Source of the DNA: Bacteroidaceae bacterium
Lineage (GTDB): Bacteria > Bacteroidota > Bacteroidia > Bacteroidales > Bacteroidaceae
DNA length: 64,000 bases
NCBI GenBank assembly: GCA_017520935.1
Contig: JAFXEF010000035.1
Span: forward strand, 62,001 to 126,000
Direction: 5' to 3'
Shown here piece after piece: positions 8,299-18,500 of the stretch (positions within the stretch are counted from its first letter, which is position 1; each line of letters begins with the position of its first letter). The position numbers were made by a program, and so were the translations under genes. Under the pieces are notes generated by a model. The model was given only the letters and a program-made list of their open reading frames with translations. It made no database searches and had not been told where the DNA came from.

Positions 8299-11200
8299 TT
8301 ACTTGATATACATTTTCTTTCCGTTTACGATATAGAGACCCTTCTCGAGGTTCTTCACGCCATTGGCTGTAGTCTTGATAGACTTACCGTCTACAGAGTA
8401 TACTGTAATGGCAGTGTTACCCTTCTCGAGGTTCACGATACCGGTTGAAGGATCAGCAGTAGATGCGATATTGAAGTTGAAGAGACGAGCGTTGTCCATT
8501 ACAACCCAGTTAGCATCGGTAGCCTCTACCTTCATACCTACCTTCAAGGTCTCACCCTCAGCAATAGAAGCAGTAACCATTACCAACTCGGCACCGATGG
8601 CCTGGTTAGTAGCATCACGGTCAGTATTGATGGTGTGAACCTCGATTGCATTGTTATTAGCGTATACAGATACACCTGTTACCTCGTAATCGTCAGCCTG
8701 AGCCTGATTACATGCAACGACATAAGCCATGAATGTATAGGTACCTGCGGGCAGACCGGAGATTTCCTGATAGAAGTCAAGGTCGGCAAGTGCACCACTA
8801 TTAGAAGGAGTCCACTTCTCCACGAAGCCATCGTTTACGTTGGTCCACTTGTTGTGGCTACCGGTAGCCATGTCACCGGTCCATCCGTTAACACCGTCAG
8901 AGAAGTCACCGTTTACAAGACCCTCCACCTCATTGGCAGCGAGGTAAGCAACCTTAGCCTCTTGCAACTCAGTGAGCATATCTGCAGTAGCGGTAGCATC
9001 GGCATAGAGAATCTCGGCGAGCTCAACCACCTCGGCGAGGTCGTCATAAGCGTTAGCCGTCTCCACCATTACCACCTTGCAGTCAGCAACAGCCTTAAGG
9101 ATAGCCTCGTAGTCAGCGATAGATGCATTGGCAGCAGCAATAGCCTCCTGCAATGCAGCCTGAGCGCTCTCTACCTCAGCAGCGGTAGCTTCCTTGGCAG
9201 CAGCCACAGCAGCCTCAAGAGCAGCCTTCACATCCTTGTTGTATACGCCTTCGATAGCCTCGGCCTGCTCAATCAATGCACTGAGCACCTCAGTAGAGAA
9301 GCGAGGATCATCGGCACTGGCAATATTCCAGATATAGAGAGCATCACCCAAAGTAGGCTGACCGGAAGCAACAGCCAGAGTAGCGGGATCAACGTTCACG
9401 AAGCAGTTAGCACCCCAGCCTGTACCAGCAGAGTTGGTCAAGCGGATTGCATACTTACCCTCCTTATTCTTGTAGAATACCTGGCTTTCCCATACACGCT
9501 TCTTCTGTCCATTAGAGCCAGTGATAAGCTCAGTCTTGATGGCACCGGTACCATCATTATTAGCAGCGTTAGACATGTAGTATCCATTGCTTGCCATGAA
9601 ACTTGCCTTGCTTGCGAACGGAGTCTCATCGGTCACGTTACCTGCAGAGAATGTCACTGTGGTGGGCACATTGGTCACTACCCAGTTGTTTGCACCTGCA
9701 GCATAGAGGAAGTGGTTCTTACCGGCAGCGTCGGTATAGAATACATAGCCTTCACCCTCAGGGATAGAGGCAAGCATACCTTCGCCGAGATAGTCTACAT
9801 CGTTCTTCTCGCCGAGATAGGTCAGACGGAAGTTGTCGAACATCAACCAGTCGTTCTCCACGCCGGCAGTCTTCACAACACCAAGCTTGATGGTACCGTC
9901 AGTTACAGTCAATACCATAGAGTGCTCATACAGACCTGCAGCGAACGCGTGTACAGCCTGTGCCATATTATCAGGAGCCATACCGTAGTCACCAAATGCA
10001 ACGCCCTCGTTCATCTTACCGGCCTCATCGATGATACTCATCACCTGTACGCTCTCATCATTAGCGAAGAAGTATGCGGGAATTACCTCTGTGCCATTCT
10101 TACGAGCCTCAGTAGCAGGACCTGCACCATGACCACCCATACGATAGAATCCCTGTACATCCACGCGGTATACACCATTCGGCACGTTCTTGATTTCCTG
10201 CGCAACCTCTACGGTAGCTACATTAAATACCTCACCAGCGTAACCTACGTGATCGTCACCACCAAAAGCAGGTGAACCGCTCCATGCAGTGTTCTCCTGG
10301 TCATTGCGGTTGAAGTTTGCACCACGAACGAGGAAGGTTGCATCTGCAGGATTTGCCACAGAGGCTCCGTCCAGCATCGCCTTGCGCTCCTCAGCAGTTA
10401 CGAACTGCCAGTAGCAGGTAGAGTCAAGCTCTGTCACATTGGTTACGACTGACGTTGCATCGCTACCGATATAGGCAGCACCCACCTTCAAGGTGTATAC
10501 GTCAACACCCACCTCCTTGATAGTTACGCTTGTAGCAGCACCATCAACGAAAGTACCTGTGAAGTAGTGCTGGTTATTACCATTGTCTACTGTACTTGAG
10601 AGTGTATAAGTCTCACCTGAGCCGGCAACAGTCCAGAGCAGACCTACAGGAAGATATGAAGCCTGTGTGCCCCAAGAGTTTGCACCACCGAGGAACGCCT
10701 TCTTTGCGGGGTTGTAGAGATAAGCCTGGAGGCCATCAGCTACAGTAGCGCCCGACCAGGGAGAGTCAACCTCTACGGGATCCATCTCGAACTGATAGGT
10801 GATGTTAGCCTTGGCTGTCTCATACTTGCGGTCATCGATCAAGCTCTCCACGAGGAACATGCCTTCGGGAACGATTACATTGACATTACCACTGGTAACG
10901 AGTGTGTCAGCGAGTGTTACAGTTACGCTATTGCCCTCGAATGCACACTGTGCAAGTGCAGCCTCAGCGAGTACACGACCCTTCACGTTGGTCACCTTGA
11001 TAGACTCGGTGCAAGCCTCGTTGGCCGAAACAGCCGATTCGTAGGTCAGCGTGAAGCTGGTGAGTGCCTCGAGCATAGTACCGGCCACGGGAGAAACAGC
11101 CTGCTCATGGAGATTAGGAACGATGGTGTCGTCACCCTCGCAATAGATGCGGAAGTTATCAACCTTGAACCATTTGTCACCAGGATTAGCCACCTTAATC

Positions 11201-13734
11201 AACAGATCACCACCCTTGTGCTCGAAAAGAACCTCAACCAAATCATGTCCTTCAGTCTTCTCGTCAGCAAAGCGGTAAATGGTAGAAGCATCACCAAGAG
11301 TAACCTCAAGTTCAGCACCCCATTCAGAAGCCATCACTGCATGCAATGAGTAGGTACCTGCAGGAAGTCCCTTCACTACCTGAGAGATGTAAAGGCCTGA
11401 GCCACCCCATGTATTGAAGAGGTAGTTACCATCGCAACCCTCCATTGCATAGTCACCGGAATTCTTCTTCACACCGGTATCGATACCAGACTTCACTTCC
11501 CAACCAGTGAGGTCACCCGTCTCAAATGAAGGATTCTCAATCACAAATGAAACATTGAATACTGTATTCTCCTTAGCCTCTGCAAAGGGAACATAAGCCA
11601 AGTAAGCAGCCTGTAGGCCTGCAGTCAAAGCCTGCAAATCCCCAGCAGAAGTTACTGTATTCAATTTGTTAGGTCCATAAGCTACCAACGCCTTAGCCAA
11701 TGCATCCTCAACAGTGGCATTGAGCGGAGTTGAATTTACAGTTGCATCTGTTGCCAGATCATAAATATGGGTATAAGCGCCATCGTACAACGCGCACAAC
11801 TCATAGATATAAGCAGCTGTTTCCTCCACCTTAGCAGTCAATGCATCCAAGAAGGTGATGTCATCGTAGTCAGCCAAATTATCAAGCACGGCCTGTGCCT
11901 CCAATTTAACGGGAGACCAAACATTCTTAAAGATGTCCGGCAATTTACTCAACGATGTTGTGGGCAGCAGGTCAAACTCCTTCATAGCTTCAGCCAGCAA
12001 GCCACCAGCTACAACTGCATCGTATACGCTTACGAGCTCGAGCTTCACATTGTCAAACGCCATCCAGTTGGCTGTTGTGTTCTCACCCTTCATACCGAAA
12101 GTGAGGACACCATCCTTGGCTACAACCTCTACGCTGAAGCGTTCGGGAGCGCCATCACCGGTAGCCACGGGAGTCGTGGCATCGTTGATAAAGAGCATAG
12201 CACCGGTTACAGGAGAGGAAGAACCTTGACGCACAGCAATAACATCAGCAGTCAAGCGATAGGTACCGGCAGGCATATCAGCCAAAGTCTGAGATGCTGA
12301 TGTATTGCCCAAATTAGCATTCCAAACCCAGATTTCCTGGAACTTGCTTATTGTAATATCGCCATTTGAGTAGGAAGCACCCTGATATGCCCAACCTGTA
12401 GAAGTCCATCCATTGATGGTACCATCCTCCATGTCGGGATTGGCCACCAAGAAGGTTGCATCTGCAGGTGTTTCAGGAGAAACAGACTCACCTACTTCCT
12501 CAACCCAGTCATTGATAGCCACGCTATTCTCAGCACGAGTAATAGCTGCGTTCAAAGCTGCGGTAGCCTCAGTAATCAGAGAGCCGGTAATACCATCTTC
12601 CAAAGCAGCTTCAGCTGCAGCAATAGCCTCGGCCAGCTGCTCCATTGCACCTTCGCTAAAGTCACCCTCCAGTGCCTCAGCCTCAGCCTTCAATGCGCTA
12701 AGAGCGTCGAGCTGCGGCTTCATCTGTGCCTTCAACGGTTCTTTAGCCTCTTCAGAATCACCATAGTAAGCCAAGCGGAAGTTGTCGAATACCAGCCAGT
12801 CCCCACCAACCGATGTGAATTTCTGCACACCAATGGTAGCGTTACCATCCGTCACAGCAAAGTATACCGAATTGTTGTCATAATAGCCAGCATTAAAGTA
12901 TGTTGAGGCTTCACTTTGAGAATTAGGAGCAGCGCCACCCGTCTTGCCTGCATCCACATCGATATGCATAATCTGTGTGCCATATCCGTTAGCCACAAGC
13001 TGCACATCGTATGTGGTAGCACCACGGTAGAAAGCCTGTGCCTTCAACTCGTAAATACCATTGGGAAGTCCCATCAAGGTTTGAGTTACTGACACAAGAC
13101 CTGCATTCCATTTTTCGCCATTAAAGTTATCCATCGCACCATCGATTTTGGGAGAGCCGCTCCATGAGCCGTTCAGCCCATTAGCATTACGGCCAAAGTT
13201 TGCACCCGGAATAAGCGCAGTCACATCAAAAGGCTTAGCAGCCGTGGCAGCTGTCATCTGTGTTTTGATGTCTTCAGCCGTAAGCAACTGCCAGTAGCAA
13301 CCGTCATTCAAGTCTGTATATTCCACGGTATTAAGACCCGTATAACCAACATACCTGCCACCATTGTTAAAGGTGTAAATATTCTCACCAACCTCTTCAA
13401 AGGTATAACCGTCCTTAGACTTCTGATCCATAAAGAGATCCGAGGCACGCAAATAGCAGCCAGAGAATGAAAGTGTAGTACTGAGTGCATAGACATCACC
13501 ACTTCCTTCCAAAATAACAGGATATGCATCCACGCCGAACGAAGCGCGAGTACCCCAGTTGTTACCCGCTTTCAGGAAAGCCTGAGCCTTGGTGTTGTAA
13601 AGATAGTAGGTCTTACCATTTTCGATGGCAGCACCTACCCATGGTGACTCTACTGTCACCTGCGCCCATGCACTGAAATTGGTGCATAGCAGCATAGCGA
13701 TAAACGCCAACAAAAAACTAAATCTCTTTTTCAT
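8299..13734 (-). CDS. very large modular secreted protein with repeated jelly-roll-like and helical modules and T9SS-type tail
   Basis: 1811 residues. Signal peptide MKKRFSFLLAFIAMLLCTNF then SAWA, cut before QVTVESPW. I do not recognise a catalytic domain. A module opening V(E/D)SPWxGA, with a YLYN segment, occurs near 28 and again near 1000. Galactose-binding-like jelly rolls follow phrases such as GANFGRNANG (about 175), NPDMEDGTINGW (about 430), NPSFETGDLTGW (about 740), GANFNRND (about 1140) and NGDFSDGVNGW (about 1620). Each has a (G/N)LPxGxY strand typical of carbohydrate-binding folds. Alanine-rich helical FIVAR-like stretches lie near 335-420 and 1485-1610. The end (TVYSVDGKSIK, then GLYIVNGKKMYIK) is a clear type A-like sorting tail. 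Probably a surface-attached glycan or matrix-binding protein; the 1274-residue protein at 52831 shares its plan. Confidence 0.8.
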   Translation of the reverse strand: MKKRFSFLLAFIAMLLCTNFSAWAQVTVESPWVGAAIENGKTYYLYNTKAQAFLKAGNNWGTRASFGVDAYPVILEGSGDVYALSTTLSFSGCYLRASDLFMDQKSKDGYTFEEVGENIYTFNNGGRYVGYTGLNTVEYTDLNDGCYWQLLTAEDIKTQMTAATAAKPFDVTALIPGANFGRNANGLNGSWSGSPKIDGAMDNFNGEKWNAGLVSVTQTLMGLPNGIYELKAQAFYRGATTYDVQLVANGYGTQIMHIDVDAGKTGGAAPNSQSEASTYFNAGYYDNNSVYFAVTDGNATIGVQKFTSVGGDWLVFDNFRLAYYGDSEEAKEPLKAQMKPQLDALSALKAEAEALEGDFSEGAMEQLAEAIAAAEAALEDGITGSLITEATAALNAAITRAENSVAINDWVEEVGESVSPETPADATFLVANPDMEDGTINGWTSTGWAYQGASYSNGDITISKFQEIWVWNANLGNTSASQTLADMPAGTYRLTADVIAVRQGSSSPVTGAMLFINDATTPVATGDGAPERFSVEVVAKDGVLTFGMKGENTTANWMAFDNVKLELVSVYDAVVAGGLLAEAMKEFDLLPTTSLSKLPDIFKNVWSPVKLEAQAVLDNLADYDDITFLDALTAKVEETAAYIYELCALYDGAYTHIYDLATDATVNSTPLNATVEDALAKALVAYGPNKLNTVTSAGDLQALTAGLQAAYLAYVPFAEAKENTVFNVSFVIENPSFETGDLTGWEVKSGIDTGVKKNSGDYAMEGCDGNYLFNTWGGSGLYISQVVKGLPAGTYSLHAVMASEWGAELEVTLGDASTIYRFADEKTEGHDLVEVLFEHKGGDLLIKVANPGDKWFKVDNFRIYCEGDDTIVPNLHEQAVSPVAGTMLEALTSFTLTYESAVSANEACTESIKVTNVKGRVLAEAALAQCAFEGNSVTVTLADTLVTSGNVNVIVPEGMFLVESLIDDRKYETAKANITYQFEMDPVEVDSPWSGATVADGLQAYLYNPAKKAFLGGANSWGTQASYLPVGLLWTVAGSGETYTLSSTVDNGNNQHYFTGTFVDGAATSVTIKEVGVDVYTLKVGAAYIGSDATSVVTNVTELDSTCYWQFVTAEERKAMLDGASVANPADATFLVRGANFNRNDQENTAWSGSPAFGGDDHVGYAGEVFNVATVEVAQEIKNVPNGVYRVDVQGFYRMGGHGAGPATEARKNGTEVIPAYFFANDESVQVMSIIDEAGKMNEGVAFGDYGMAPDNMAQAVHAFAAGLYEHSMVLTVTDGTIKLGVVKTAGVENDWLMFDNFRLTYLGEKNDVDYLGEGMLASIPEGEGYVFYTDAAGKNHFLYAAGANNWVVTNVPTTVTFSAGNVTDETPFASKASFMASNGYYMSNAANNDGTGAIKTELITGSNGQKKRVWESQVFYKNKEGKYAIRLTNSAGTGWGANCFVNVDPATLAVASGQPTLGDALYIWNIASADDPRFSTEVLSALIEQAEAIEGVYNKDVKAALEAAVAAAKEATAAEVESAQAALQEAIAAANASIADYEAILKAVADCKVVMVETANAYDDLAEVVELAEILYADATATADMLTELQEAKVAYLAANEVEGLVNGDFSDGVNGWTGDMATGSHNKWTNVNDGFVEKWTPSNSGALADLDFYQEISGLPAGTYTFMAYVVACNQAQADDYEVTGVSVYANNNAIEVHTINTDRDATNQAIGAELVMVTASIAEGETLKVGMKVEATDANWVVMDNARLFNFNIASTADPSTGIVNLEKGNTAITVYSVDGKSIKTTANGVKNLEKGLYIVNGKKMYIK

Positions 13735-13833
13735 AAATGATTTTGGTTTTTGATTAATAAAGTTAAAAAATTAGTTATATATTAATTGGTTTTTCACTGT
13801 AATCATGCTCAAGGTCACGCATTAGTAGCCAAT

Positions 13834-13857
13834 GCACACAATTTGTGGGCAAATATA
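13834..13857 (-). promoter_or_regulatory. promoter and shared leader motif of the 1811-residue protein gene
   Basis: Minus strand -7 box TATATTTG (13850-13857). Four bases downstream lies CAAATTGTGTGC (13834-13845), identical in sequence and spacing to the promoter of the collagen-like lipoprotein gene (19005-19028). Confidence 0.55.
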
Positions 13858-14088
13858 CGCAAATAATTCATATAAAAAGCTAAAAGTTCCTTTTTTTTTC
13901 GTTCCCGCTTGTTTTTTTCCTACAGCACGGATGGCATAGTGCCGCATGGGGCCATACGCTAACCCTTATACCCATCCGGTCCCTTGCCGGCACACCATCC
14001 GTTCTCCATTCCTTCGGATGTGCCTGCACACTGACTTTGTTGCTCACACGGAAGACAAGCACAACACACGGCACACACTGAATGTCTT

Positions 14089-14207
14089 TTTGTCTCGCGC
14101 AGGACTGCGCAGACTTACACAGAGGCACGCATCGCTATCGCTTGCGTGTGCCATCCGGTGCGCATACACTCGGTGAGAAAAGAGTATTGTGTTCTGTGTG
14201 AGACAAA
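14089..14207. repeat. diverged palindromic element, possibly family 1
   Basis: Right arm TCTGTGTGAGACAAA (14193-14207). The left arm is the complement but split by 20 nt (TTTGTCTC at 14089-14096, ACACAGA at 14117-14123). The TCTGTGTGAG core matches the arm tips of the copies at 31.5 and 52.6 kb, and the loop has comparable GCTATCGCTTGCGTG sequence. Confidence 0.45.
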
Positions 14208-14239
14208 AAAAGAGACAGGCTGGGAAATCTCCCAGCCTG
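14204..14239 (-). terminator. intrinsic terminator after the OmpA gene
   Basis: A perfect 10-bp stem CAGGCTGGGA (14216-14225) with 14230-14239, 4-nt loop, followed on the minus strand by TGTCTC and T7. Confidence 0.85.
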
Positions 14240-14279
14240 CCTTAACATCATTACCACCGATATGTGATGGAAAGTGATA

Positions 14280-15383
14280 TTACTTAGCAGCTACACACAC
14301 AGCCACACGGTTGTCGTCATTTACCTGGAAGGGCTGCTCAGTGTCGCCCTTGGCAACGGCAACGATGCGGTCGGCAGCAATGCCGGCAGCCTTGAGAGCC
14401 TCGGCTACAGCCTGAGAGCGCTCCTCACCAAGGCGAGCATTGATCTTGGCATTACCTGTCTGCTTGTCGGCATAGCCGGTGATGGTCACCTTGGTCTCGG
14501 GATACTTGTTGAGGTATGCCACGAGCTCCTCCACCTTGCCCTGCTGATCCTCACGGATAACAGACTTGTTGAGGTCGAAGAAGATGTTCTGTGTCATAGG
14601 CTTCACCTCAGGCTTAGCCACCACTACGGGCTTGGGCTCCTCCTTCACCACCACAGGCTTGGGTTCTTCCTTCACTGCGGTATAGATAATCTCGTCACGC
14701 TTGGTATGGCTCTTGCCAAGGCGAACGATGATGCCGGCCAGTGCGTTGAACTGCCAGTCAACATTCTCGGCACGCTTCGAGTTGAAGCGGTCAGAGGTGA
14801 TGTTGGCATTCATCTCGAGGTTGATACCGATGCGGTCGTTGAAGAACACATCCACACCAGCACCCACACGGGCAGCGGGCAGGATGGTATGGTCCTCCCA
14901 GAGATACTCCATCACGCTGTTCTTGGCCAGCTCAACAGCCTGTGTGTTGTTGAACCCATACATGGCACCCACACCGGCAAGTACATACCAGTTCCATGTG
15001 CGGTCATACTTGTAACCACCGAAAAGGTTGCTAAGGTTGAGCAACGCATCAACGCTACCCTGCACATAGTTGAACTTATAGTTCTCGAGAGTGGGAGTGA
15101 TGACTGCACCACGTGCATTCCAACCGCCCAAGCTGAGGCGAACGCCCCATGCCGGAGCAAACTGATAGCCCACATTGAGAGCCGCAGCAGGTGAGAAGAG
15201 ATCCTGAATCTTAGCCTCCCCCACGGTGTATCCTACGCCACCACCGGCACGGAGGAACCAGTGAGGAGCAAACTCAACATGAGTAACGGTATCGGTAGGT
15301 ACCATCTTGGTTTCCTGAGCATTCATAGTGCCCGAGAAGCCTAACATAGCCAACATGGCCATTACAAGTAGATTCTTTTTCAT
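14280..15383 (-). CDS. OmpA-family outer membrane protein (beta-barrel plus peptidoglycan-binding domain)
   Basis: 367 residues. Signal peptide MKKNLLVMAMLAMLGFSGTMNA, then an N-terminal barrel of alternating beta strands (about 30-230; GVGYTVGEAKIQDLF, WNWYVLAGVGAMYGF). A linker with tandem KEEPKPVVV units (about 235-255) leads to a C-terminal OmpA/MotB-like domain (about 258-367; NIFFDLNKSVI, ITGYADKQTGN, ARLGEERSQAV). The domain binds peptidoglycan and tethers the outer membrane; this architecture is abundant in Bacteroidales. It has a strong terminator and a hairpin in its leader, so it is probably transcribed alone and highly expressed. OmpA-family assignment is firm; a specific channel or adhesin role is not readable. 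Confidence 0.92.
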   Translation of the reverse strand: MKKNLLVMAMLAMLGFSGTMNAQETKMVPTDTVTHVEFAPHWFLRAGGGVGYTVGEAKIQDLFSPAAALNVGYQFAPAWGVRLSLGGWNARGAVITPTLENYKFNYVQGSVDALLNLSNLFGGYKYDRTWNWYVLAGVGAMYGFNNTQAVELAKNSVMEYLWEDHTILPAARVGAGVDVFFNDRIGINLEMNANITSDRFNSKRAENVDWQFNALAGIIVRLGKSHTKRDEIIYTAVKEEPKPVVVKEEPKPVVVAKPEVKPMTQNIFFDLNKSVIREDQQGKVEELVAYLNKYPETKVTITGYADKQTGNAKINARLGEERSQAVAEALKAAGIAADRIVAVAKGDTEQPFQVNDDNRVAVCVAAK

Positions 15384-15416
15384 GACTCGTATTTATTTAT
15401 AGTTTGTTTATAAACA

Positions 15417-15452
15417 ACAACAGTTATGGTCCTTGCAGACGATAACTGTTGT
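15417..15452. other. hairpin in the OmpA gene leader
   Basis: Arms CAACAGTTAT (15418-15427) and complement (15442-15451) with a 14-nt loop, about 35 nt upstream of the OmpA start, next to a small palindrome GTTTATAAAC (15406-15415). It could stabilise the mRNA or be a second terminator for the upstream gene; no U-tract is evident. Confidence 0.4.
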
Positions 15453-15469
15453 ACACATCAGTATGCTTG

Positions 15470-15510
15470 ATAAAAGAAAAGTATCGGGAGACAAAGCTCC
15501 CAATACTTTT
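15470..15510 (-). terminator. intrinsic terminator after the collagen-like lipoprotein gene
   Basis: On the minus strand a 14-bp stem with one U-G pair (15497-15510 with 15477-15490; AAAAGTATTGGGAG arm), 6-nt loop, then CTTTTATC. It begins 15 nt beyond the stop. Confidence 0.8.
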
Positions 15511-15525
15511 CATAATTAGCAAGGA

Positions 15526-18500
15526 TTAAAGGCTACCCTTAACAGTAACTACAATCTGCTGGTAAGAAATTGTTTTAACACCACCAACTTCGATAGTAGT
15601 CTTAACATCAACGTAAACGTCGTAGCTACCAATCAAGTTGTTACCGTTGTTACCAATTACAGTGAACAGACCATTAGTTGCATCAATCTCAGCACCGATA
15701 AGTCTTACCAACTCCTTAGCATCACCCTTATCTTTGTTGATTGAATACTCTACACTAGTACCAGCATCAAATACATTAGGCAATGCATAGCGTTCTACAG
15801 GACTAGATGTAGTACCATCAGCAAGCTTCCACTCAGCCCAAACAAGTGTTTCGCTTGTCTCATCGTATACAACAACAGGCAGGTTCTTACCATCGTTATC
15901 CTTAGTGATATCACTGGTCATGAGGTATACGAGAGGCTCGATATCAACTACAGCCTTGTCGAGCACACCGTCATACTGAGCTACAGCCGCAGCATCCTTG
16001 CCACCCTGGAACGGGTTAACGATAGTCACGCTGTAGTCACGAGGATGAACCTCATCGTTATAGAATGTGTATACATAAGTAAGCGTATCACGTTCCATGA
16101 GACCATCAATGGTCAAGCCATCAACAGGAGCAACCATAGTATTTTCTGCATTAGCAGGATCGAGCTCCAATACGTTAACCTTATCGTGCTGTTCGAAGGT
16201 GACGCTCTTCGCATTGGTGGGCAAGTCAGTGAAGATATTCTTACCTGTAGTAGCATTTCTATCGAAGTGGTTGATAAGGAGACCCTCCCATACGTAAACG
16301 CCACCAGTAGTCTCGTTATTCTTACCACTAACGATCACAGTACCAATCTCTTTATCATCGTACTTAACAGCCTGACCAACATGACCGGTAGCATTAATCC
16401 AAGGAGCCTTGGTATACCATGTAGCCACATTCATCTTATAAGCTGCGCAGTCCTCAGTGATTGTAAAGTCATATACCAATACAACATCACCGTGTGCCTT
16501 AGGAGCAGAATCATCCTTAATAGTAATCTTGACACTATACTTACCGCCTACATAAGAGATATCTGTAAGAGCCTTTCTATCTACGAAGATGTCAGCACTT
16601 GAATTCTCTTCACCGGCAACTGTCTTATTAACTCTAATCCAAATACCAGGAACTACCATTGTGGGAGCAGCGCCATTCTCTACAGCATTACCAACACCAG
16701 TAGCAGCCAGATCAGGCAATACCGTTGTATTATTAGACTTAGCAGTTACCTCCCAAGTATATTCATCAGAAGCACCACCATAGTAATCCCAGAACTTTTC
16801 AGCCTTAACGTTAGCAGCATCATAGATGTTGTGAGAAGCATTCTGCCACTCAACGCCTGCAGTCTGTTGGCGTTCTGCTGTCAGCTTAGAATACAACCAT
16901 GCACCCTTACAAGCATGCCACTCATCCATACGAACAGGATCAATTACACGATCCTTAACAACAACTTCCTTATCAACAATCAGAATCTTGATGTAAGAAC
17001 GGGCAACAAGAGTTTCATCGATAAAAGCATCAACGCGTACAACAGGCTCCTTACCTACCGTAGAGACTTTATATCCATTCTCTTTATTGAATTTTACAAT
17101 ACCCTTCACAGGATCAGTCAGTTCAACATACTCCTGCTGCTCTGTCAATTTAGCCTCATCGTCCTCAGCCTTAAATTCAGGCAAATAATACTTATAAGAC
17201 ACACGGCCTTCATAGCCAAGAGCCTCAACATCAGTCTGCTTATCTACCTGATTAGCCAAAACGACATAGTCACTCAGAACCAATTCCTCAGTTGCATAGG
17301 TATCCTCTGTATAAGTCATTGTAAAGTTATATGGATCGTCCAAATCCACAAAGTTCTTCACATAGGCACTTGTCTCCTTACCATCAGTCATAGCCATAGA
17401 CTTATTAACTGTATAGAAAGGCTTACGAGAAGACTCATCAACAATCTCAACATTGAGTTCCTGTGCTCTCAGTACAATATAGTCAGACACAACAGCCTCA
17501 GTACCCTGATATGCCTTCATAGCAGCGAGTGTGAAGTCCTGATCTGTAGTAGAGTGACCATAAGAATCAGCAAGACGAACTTTTGCAGTGTAAAGGCCAT
17601 CATTCAAAACTTTGATAGCACGTTCAGCTGTACCATCAGACTCCTTAGTAAAGGGAGAAGCGCCCTCAACTGCAGCGCGAGTTACAACTTTACCCTTATG
17701 TGAAACGAATGAATAAAGAAGACCTGTCTCACCCATATACGGTTCAGCAGGATTGAAACGATAAGTCAACTCAACATCGTTACCGAGGTTTGTCAACTGA
17801 TCGATAAAGAACCAGTCAGCCTTGTGGTATACACCAACACCCTTCGCATCTGAGATAGAGTTAACGAAATAGAAAGGCAATGTGCTGGTGGGAAGAGTTG
17901 TCTTAGCATCAAACACCTCGGGGAAGAAAGCAACTGAGCCAAGAGCGTTACCCAAACGGATAGCAACCTCCTCGTCAAACTTCTCACCTACGCCGTAGAG
18001 CTTCAACCATACACCATCAACAACAGCAGTTACGCCCTGAGCTCTCCAAGAGATTGCGGGCTCAACCTTTACGGGGTCGCCAGCACCGTTCTTCTGAACA
18101 TACCAGAAACCATCGGTACCAGGAGTGTAGATGTCGCCAGCAGCGCCGGTGTCACCCTTGTCACCCTTGTCACCCTTGTCGCCTTGAGCGCCGGTGTCAC
18201 CCTTGTCGCCCTTGTCGCCCTTGTCACCTTTCTCACCTTGAGCACCAGGAGCGCCATCCTTACCGTCAGCGCCATCCTTACCGTCAGCGCCATCCTTACC
18301 GTCAACGCCATCCTTACCGTCAACGCCTACGGCCTTCCAGTCGGTCTTCACGCCGTCCTCATACCAGTAGCCATCGGGGCCGATAGTCCAAACGGTAGCG
18401 TCCTTACCATTAGTACCATCAACGCCAGCAGCACCGTCAGTACCGTGCTCAACCAAGTATGACTGGCCGTTGCTCAATGTCAGCTTAACGCCCTCGCCAT

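Larger units (their letters stand above)
13735..14279. other. 545-bp intergenic region between the 1811-residue protein gene and the OmpA gene
   Basis: Holds the minus-strand promoter of the 1811-residue gene, a diverged palindromic element (14089-14207) and the OmpA terminator. The stretch 13925-14060 has several short CACGGATGGCA/ATCCGG-type repeats. No believable gene is present. Confidence 0.6.

Noticed and set aside
8635..10275. 546-codon open frame antisense to the 1811-residue protein gene
   Set aside because: Lies wholly inside a clear secreted-protein gene in the opposite strand; composition is that of a shadow frame, with no family features or start signals.
18133..18327. CRISPR-like short repeats
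   Set aside because: The units are 9 and 18 nt, in frame, and encode Gly-X-Y; there are no spacers and no cas genes.
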